Under the pieces are notes generated by a model that was not told the origin of the DNA, did not search any database, and saw only the letters and a program-made list of their open reading frames with translations. A stretch of DNA of 64,000 nt from Bradyrhizobium sp. AZCC 2262 (GTDB lineage: Bacteria; Pseudomonadota; Alphaproteobacteria; Rhizobiales; Xanthobacteraceae): positions 6,324,001 to 6,388,000 of the forward strand of contig NZ_JAZHRT010000001.1 of the NCBI RefSeq assembly GCF_036924535.1, given 5' to 3'. Positions 61,145 to 64,000 of this stretch are shown one piece after another; position 1 is the stretch's first letter, and each line of letters begins with the position of its first letter. A program made the position numbers and the translations under genes.

Positions 61145-62302
61145 ATGCAACGCATCGTCTGCCCCGAACGCGATGACTGGCGCGCGACCGCCGAGAACGC
61201 CGGATTCGACTTTCACACCATCGATGGCGAACGCTATTGGGACGAACGGGCCTACTACGCATTCACGCTGGATCAGATCGAACGTGGAATCGAGGAGCCC
61301 ACCGCCGAAATCGACGCGATGTGCCTCGAACTGGTCGGCCATGCGATCGACGACGAACAGTATCTGCGGCGGTTGCGAATACCCGAAGCATTCTGGCCGC
61401 TGATTTCCGAAAGCTGGCACCGCGACGATTCCAGCCTCTACGGCCGGCTGGACCTGAGCTTCGACGGCCGCGGTCCTGCGAAACTGCTGGAGTATAACGC
61501 CGACACGCCGACTTCGATTTTCGAAGCCGCGGTTTTTCAGTGGACCTGGCTCGAACAGGGGATCGAGCGCAACATCATCCCGAAGCGTGCCGACCAGTTC
61601 AATTCGATCCATGAACGCCTGATCGATGCCTGGAAGAAATTCACCCACGCAAGGCATCTCCATCTCGCGGGCATGACCGAGAGTGAGGAGGATGCCGGCA
61701 CGCTGGCCTATCTCGAAGACACCGCCAGCCAGGCCGGACTGCAGACCACGCTGATCGACGTCGAAGACATCGGACTGCGCGAAGACGGCAACTTCGTCGA
61801 TCTCGACAACCGCAACATCGAACTCGCCTTCAAGCTCTATCCCTGGGAATGGATGTTTCACGACGAATTCGGCGCAAAACTGTTGAGCGCGCCGACGCGC
61901 TGGATCGAGCCGCCATGGAAAGCGATCCTCTCCAACAAGGGCATCCTTCCCCTGCTATGGGAGATGTTTCCGAACCATCCCAATTTGCTGCCGGCCTATT
62001 TCGAGGACGATCCGGACGCGGCCAGGCTCGGCACCTCGTTCGTGCGCAAGCCGCTCTATTCGCGCGAAGGCGCCAACGTCGCGCTCGTCAGCGCCGGCAC
62101 CACGCTGATGGAACAGCAAGGCCCGTACGGGGCGGAAGGATTCATCCGGCAGGCTTTCGCGCCGTTGCCGAGCTTCGCCGATCAATACGCGGTGGTCGGC
62201 AGCTGGCTGGTCGATCACACGCCATGCGGCCTGTCGATCCGCGAGGACGAGAACCCGATCACCGGCAACACGTCACGCTTCCTGCCGCACGCGATCGTGT
62301 AG
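61145..62302 (+). CDS. glutathionylspermidine-synthase-like ATP-grasp protein (YjfC/YgiC type)
   Basis: This 385-residue protein resembles the C-terminal synthetase domain of glutathionylspermidine synthase. Landmarks are FWPLISESWHRDDSSLYGRL, LLEYNADTPTSIFEAAV, GMTESEEDAGTLAYLED and the ATP-binding end SFVRKPLYSREGANVALV. The E. coli homologues YjfC and YgiC are ATP-grasp ligases of unproven specificity. The amidase half is absent. The DUF350, DUF1190 and His-rich genes upstream form a conserved-looking cluster with it. The start is ATG 61145, and the gene is convergent with cheR. Confidence 0.88.
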   Translation: MQRIVCPERDDWRATAENAGFDFHTIDGERYWDERAYYAFTLDQIERGIEEPTAEIDAMCLELVGHAIDDEQYLRRLRIPEAFWPLISESWHRDDSSLYGRLDLSFDGRGPAKLLEYNADTPTSIFEAAVFQWTWLEQGIERNIIPKRADQFNSIHERLIDAWKKFTHARHLHLAGMTESEEDAGTLAYLEDTASQAGLQTTLIDVEDIGLREDGNFVDLDNRNIELAFKLYPWEWMFHDEFGAKLLSAPTRWIEPPWKAILSNKGILPLLWEMFPNHPNLLPAYFEDDPDAARLGTSFVRKPLYSREGANVALVSAGTTLMEQQGPYGAEGFIRQAFAPLPSFADQYAVVGSWLVDHTPCGLSIREDENPITGNTSRFLPHAIV

Positions 62303-62342
62303 CGCGGCTGGGCAAGCGGACGCGGTGAGGAGAGGACCAGGC

Positions 62343-63221
62343 TCAGCGCGCCGCGGCGACGGCCCGCAGGGTTTGCGGCACCAGGGTCGACGCCCCCACC
62401 CGTATCACCGGTGCGATGTTCGGACGATAAAGTCCGCGCCGCTCCGGATAGGGCTTGAACGTGTTGGTAATGCCGACCACGGATTCGGCCGCGCCCAGCG
62501 CCAGCACGCCATCGGGCTCCAGCATCCGGGAGAGCCGCTCGAAGATATTGGTCTTGGTATTCTGATCGAAATAGATCAGCACGTTGCGGCAGAAGATGAT
62601 GTCGAACACGCCAAGATGGGAGAAGTCCTGCAGCAGGTTGAGCTGACGATGCTGCACCATGCTGCGGATCTCGGCATTGATCTGCCAGAGCTCGCCGTTC
62701 TGGGCGAAATATTTCACCAGCAACCCGATCGGCAATCCGCGCTGCACCTCGAACTGGCTGAAGATGCCGGCCTTGGATTTTTCCAGCACCGCCTGCGACA
62801 GGTCGGTCGCGACGATCTCGGTGCGCCAGCCGGACAGCAGGGGACCTGCTTCCTTCAGGCACATCGCGATCGAATACGGCTCCTGTCCGGTGGAGGACGC
62901 CGCGCACCAGATGCGTAAGGCGCGACGGGCCGCACGCGCCTGCGCCATCGCCGGGATAACCGTCTCCCGCAAATGATCGAACGGAATCTTGTCGCGGAAG
63001 AAGAACGTCTCGTTGGTGGTCATCGCCTCGACCACCTCCGCCGTCTGTGCTTCCGCCCCGCTCCTCATCTTCGCGACGAGTTCGGAAATTCCCGGCAGGC
63101 TGGCCTTGCGCGCCAGCGGCAACAGCCGGCTTTCGACCAGATATTGCTTGTCGGCTGACAGATCGAGCCCGGAGCGCTCTTTCAGAAGCTTACGCAGATA
63201 CTCATAGTCTGAAGGCGTCAC
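62343..63221 (-). CDS. cheR: chemotaxis protein methyltransferase CheR
   Basis: This 292-residue SAM-dependent enzyme has an N-terminal helical domain (about 1-75) with [20 protein letters not shown] at the beginning. The methyltransferase fold follows with [30 protein letters not shown] (SAM loop), [11 protein letters not shown] and [13 protein letters not shown] [13 protein letters not shown]. CheR methylates receptor glutamates. GTG 63221 overlaps the stop of cheB by four bases, so the two are coupled. There is no C-terminal TPR or kinase. It supports an ordinary chemotaxis operon entering from the right edge. Confidence 0.94.
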   Translation of the reverse strand: MTPSDYEYLRKLLKERSGLDLSADKQYLVESRLLPLARKASLPGISELVAKMRSGAEAQTAEVVEAMTTNETFFFRDKIPFDHLRETVIPAMAQARAARRALRIWCAASSTGQEPYSIAMCLKEAGPLLSGWRTEIVATDLSQAVLEKSKAGIFSQFEVQRGLPIGLLVKYFAQNGELWQINAEIRSMVQHRQLNLLQDFSHLGVFDIIFCRNVLIYFDQNTKTNIFERLSRMLEPDGVLALGAAESVVGITNTFKPYPERRGLYRPNIAPVIRVGASTLVPQTLRAVAAAR

Positions 63222-64000
63222 GAACGATCTCCCGAAAACAACCGAACCAGTTTTGGCGCAATCTGAGTGAGCGGCAGAACCGCCGCGCAAATACCTGCAT
63301 TGGCGGCCGCGCCTGGCATGCCCCACACAACGCTGGTCGCTTCATCCTGGGCAATCACGCTGCCGCCGGCGGCGACGATGTCCTTGCCGCCGCGCATGCC
63401 GTCGGAGCCCATGCCGGTCAGAATCACCGACATGATGCCGCCCTGCCAGACGTCGATGGCGGAGTTGAACAGCGGATCCACCGCGGGTTTGCAGAAATTG
63501 ACCGGCGGCCCGTCGTCGAGCGCGATCGCAGTCTCGGCGCCATGGCGCACCGCGCGCATGTGGCGGCCGCCCGGCGCCAGATAGATCCGGCCGGGCTTGA
63601 CGATCTCGCCATCGACGGCTTCATGCGCCGGCCGGCGGCTCGCGCGCGCCAGATGCTCGGCGAGAATCGTGGTGAAGGTCGGCGGCATATGCTGGGTGAT
63701 CAGCACCGGGAAACGATCGATCACCGGGCCGATGTCGGCAACCAGCGTCATCAGGGCCTGCGGGCCACCGGTCGACGAGCCGATCAGGAGCACCCGCGGC
63801 GCCAGCATGCTGAAGGGCTGGCGCGCCAGTTGCAGTTGCGCCACCGGTGCAGCGACCGGCTGGACCGATACGCCGCGTGCCCGCTCAGGGGCCGGCGCGA
63901 TGGACGGGCTTGCGGCCGGCGACGCACGCCGGCGGGCCCTGGCGCCCAGATGACGAATCTTCTGAATCAGATCGTGGTGGAAGGTCTCGGCCGCAGATGC
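63218..64000 (-). CDS. cheB: chemotaxis protein-glutamate methylesterase CheB (N-terminus beyond the window)
   Basis: The frame is open to the right edge. The visible part is an Ala/Pro/Arg-rich linker (63845-64000) and the complete methylesterase domain. The catalytic Ser is in [10 protein letters not shown], the His in TQHMPPTFT and the Asp in [27 protein letters not shown] lies in the substrate cleft. The receiver domain should lie outside. CheB removes receptor methyl groups and is activated by phosphorylation. It is coupled to cheR. A GTG at 63844 is inside the protein, not the start. Confidence 0.94.
   Translation of the reverse strand, partial: ASAAETFHHDLIQKIRHLGARARRRASPAASPSIAPAPERARGVSVQPVAAPVAQLQLARQPFSMLAPRVLLIGSSTGGPQALMTLVADIGPVIDRFPVLITQHMPPTFTTILAEHLARASRRPAHEAVDGEIVKPGRIYLAPGGRHMRAVRHGAETAIALDDGPPVNFCKPAVDPLFNSAIDVWQGGIMSVILTGMGSDGMRGGKDIVAAGGSVIAQDEATSVVWGMPGAAANAGICAAVLPLTQIAPKLVRLFSGDRS

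Noticed and set aside
60006..61262. 418-codon minus-strand frame across the DUF350/DUF1190 genes
   Set aside because: The sequence is low-complexity Arg/Ser/Ala and lies opposite three coupled genes.

Overview
The window looks like chromosomal DNA of a Bradyrhizobium-type alphaproteobacterium. Supporting signs are high GC, a CtrA response regulator beside flagellar genes (flhA, fliI, fliJ), EcfG-type general-stress promoters, a large share of Bug/TctC, LysR and BVMO-type accessory genes, and several dispersed palindromic repeats of the kind I remember from Bradyrhizobium genomes. That species-level guess rests on memory and on gene content, not on a search.

Layout. 1-5.8 kb: the end of an azoreductase, a quinone-oxidoreductase-like enzyme and a four-gene MacAB-like export operon (adaptor, ATPase, two permeases). 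5.9-8.1 kb: a Bug-family periplasmic binding protein divergent from a LysR regulator. 8.4-16.4 kb: an accessory block with two Baeyer-Villiger-type monooxygenases, one fused to an alpha/beta hydrolase, plus a phytanoyl-CoA-type dioxygenase, an ATC-hydrolase-like gene with a decayed second copy, a TfoX-like protein, an orphan membrane protein and many repeats. 16.6-19.7 kb: a divergent glutathione-degrading pair (ChaC-like cyclotransferase and gamma-glutamyltransferase) and a ParDE-like module whose toxin is frameshifted. 19.7-30.1 kb: amine and amino-acid catabolism, comprising an amino-acid ABC importer with an FAD oxidase, an XRE-cupin regulator coupled to a BisC-like molybdoenzyme, D-amino-acid dehydrogenase, an omega-aminotransferase and a second, frameshifted XRE-cupin regulator.

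30.1-47.6 kb: mixed accessory genes. These include a stand-alone condensation-domain protein, a BKACE enzyme, a wHTH-TPR regulator with a hairpin over its ribosome binding site, a TetR/enoyl-CoA hydratase locus ending in a truncated hydratase, an MFS carrier, a GNAT protein, and a two-gene operon of a dCache adenylate cyclase with an orphan UrtA-like binding protein. 47.8-49.6 kb: a small stress-promoter gene followed by about 1.7 kb dominated by dispersed repeats.

49.8-64 kb: the core region. It contains flhA, a small EcfG-promoter gene, an ECF sigma/anti-sigma/small-membrane-protein operon, fliJ, fliI, and ctrA divergent from fliI with a GANTC-rich promoter. After these come a DUF937 protein, a GlsB-type and a DUF4126 membrane protein, a DUF350-DUF1190-His-rich-glutathionylspermidine-synthase-like cluster, and the chemotaxis pair cheB-cheR running off the right edge.

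The observations I consider most worth following are the BVMO-hydrolase fusion, the UrtA-like/adenylate-cyclase operon, the near-consensus EcfG promoters in front of tiny membrane-protein genes, the hairpin sequestering a Shine-Dalgarno sequence, two one-base frameshifts, and a decayed duplicate of the ATC-hydrolase-like gene. I saw no tRNA, rRNA, CRISPR array or transposase gene.
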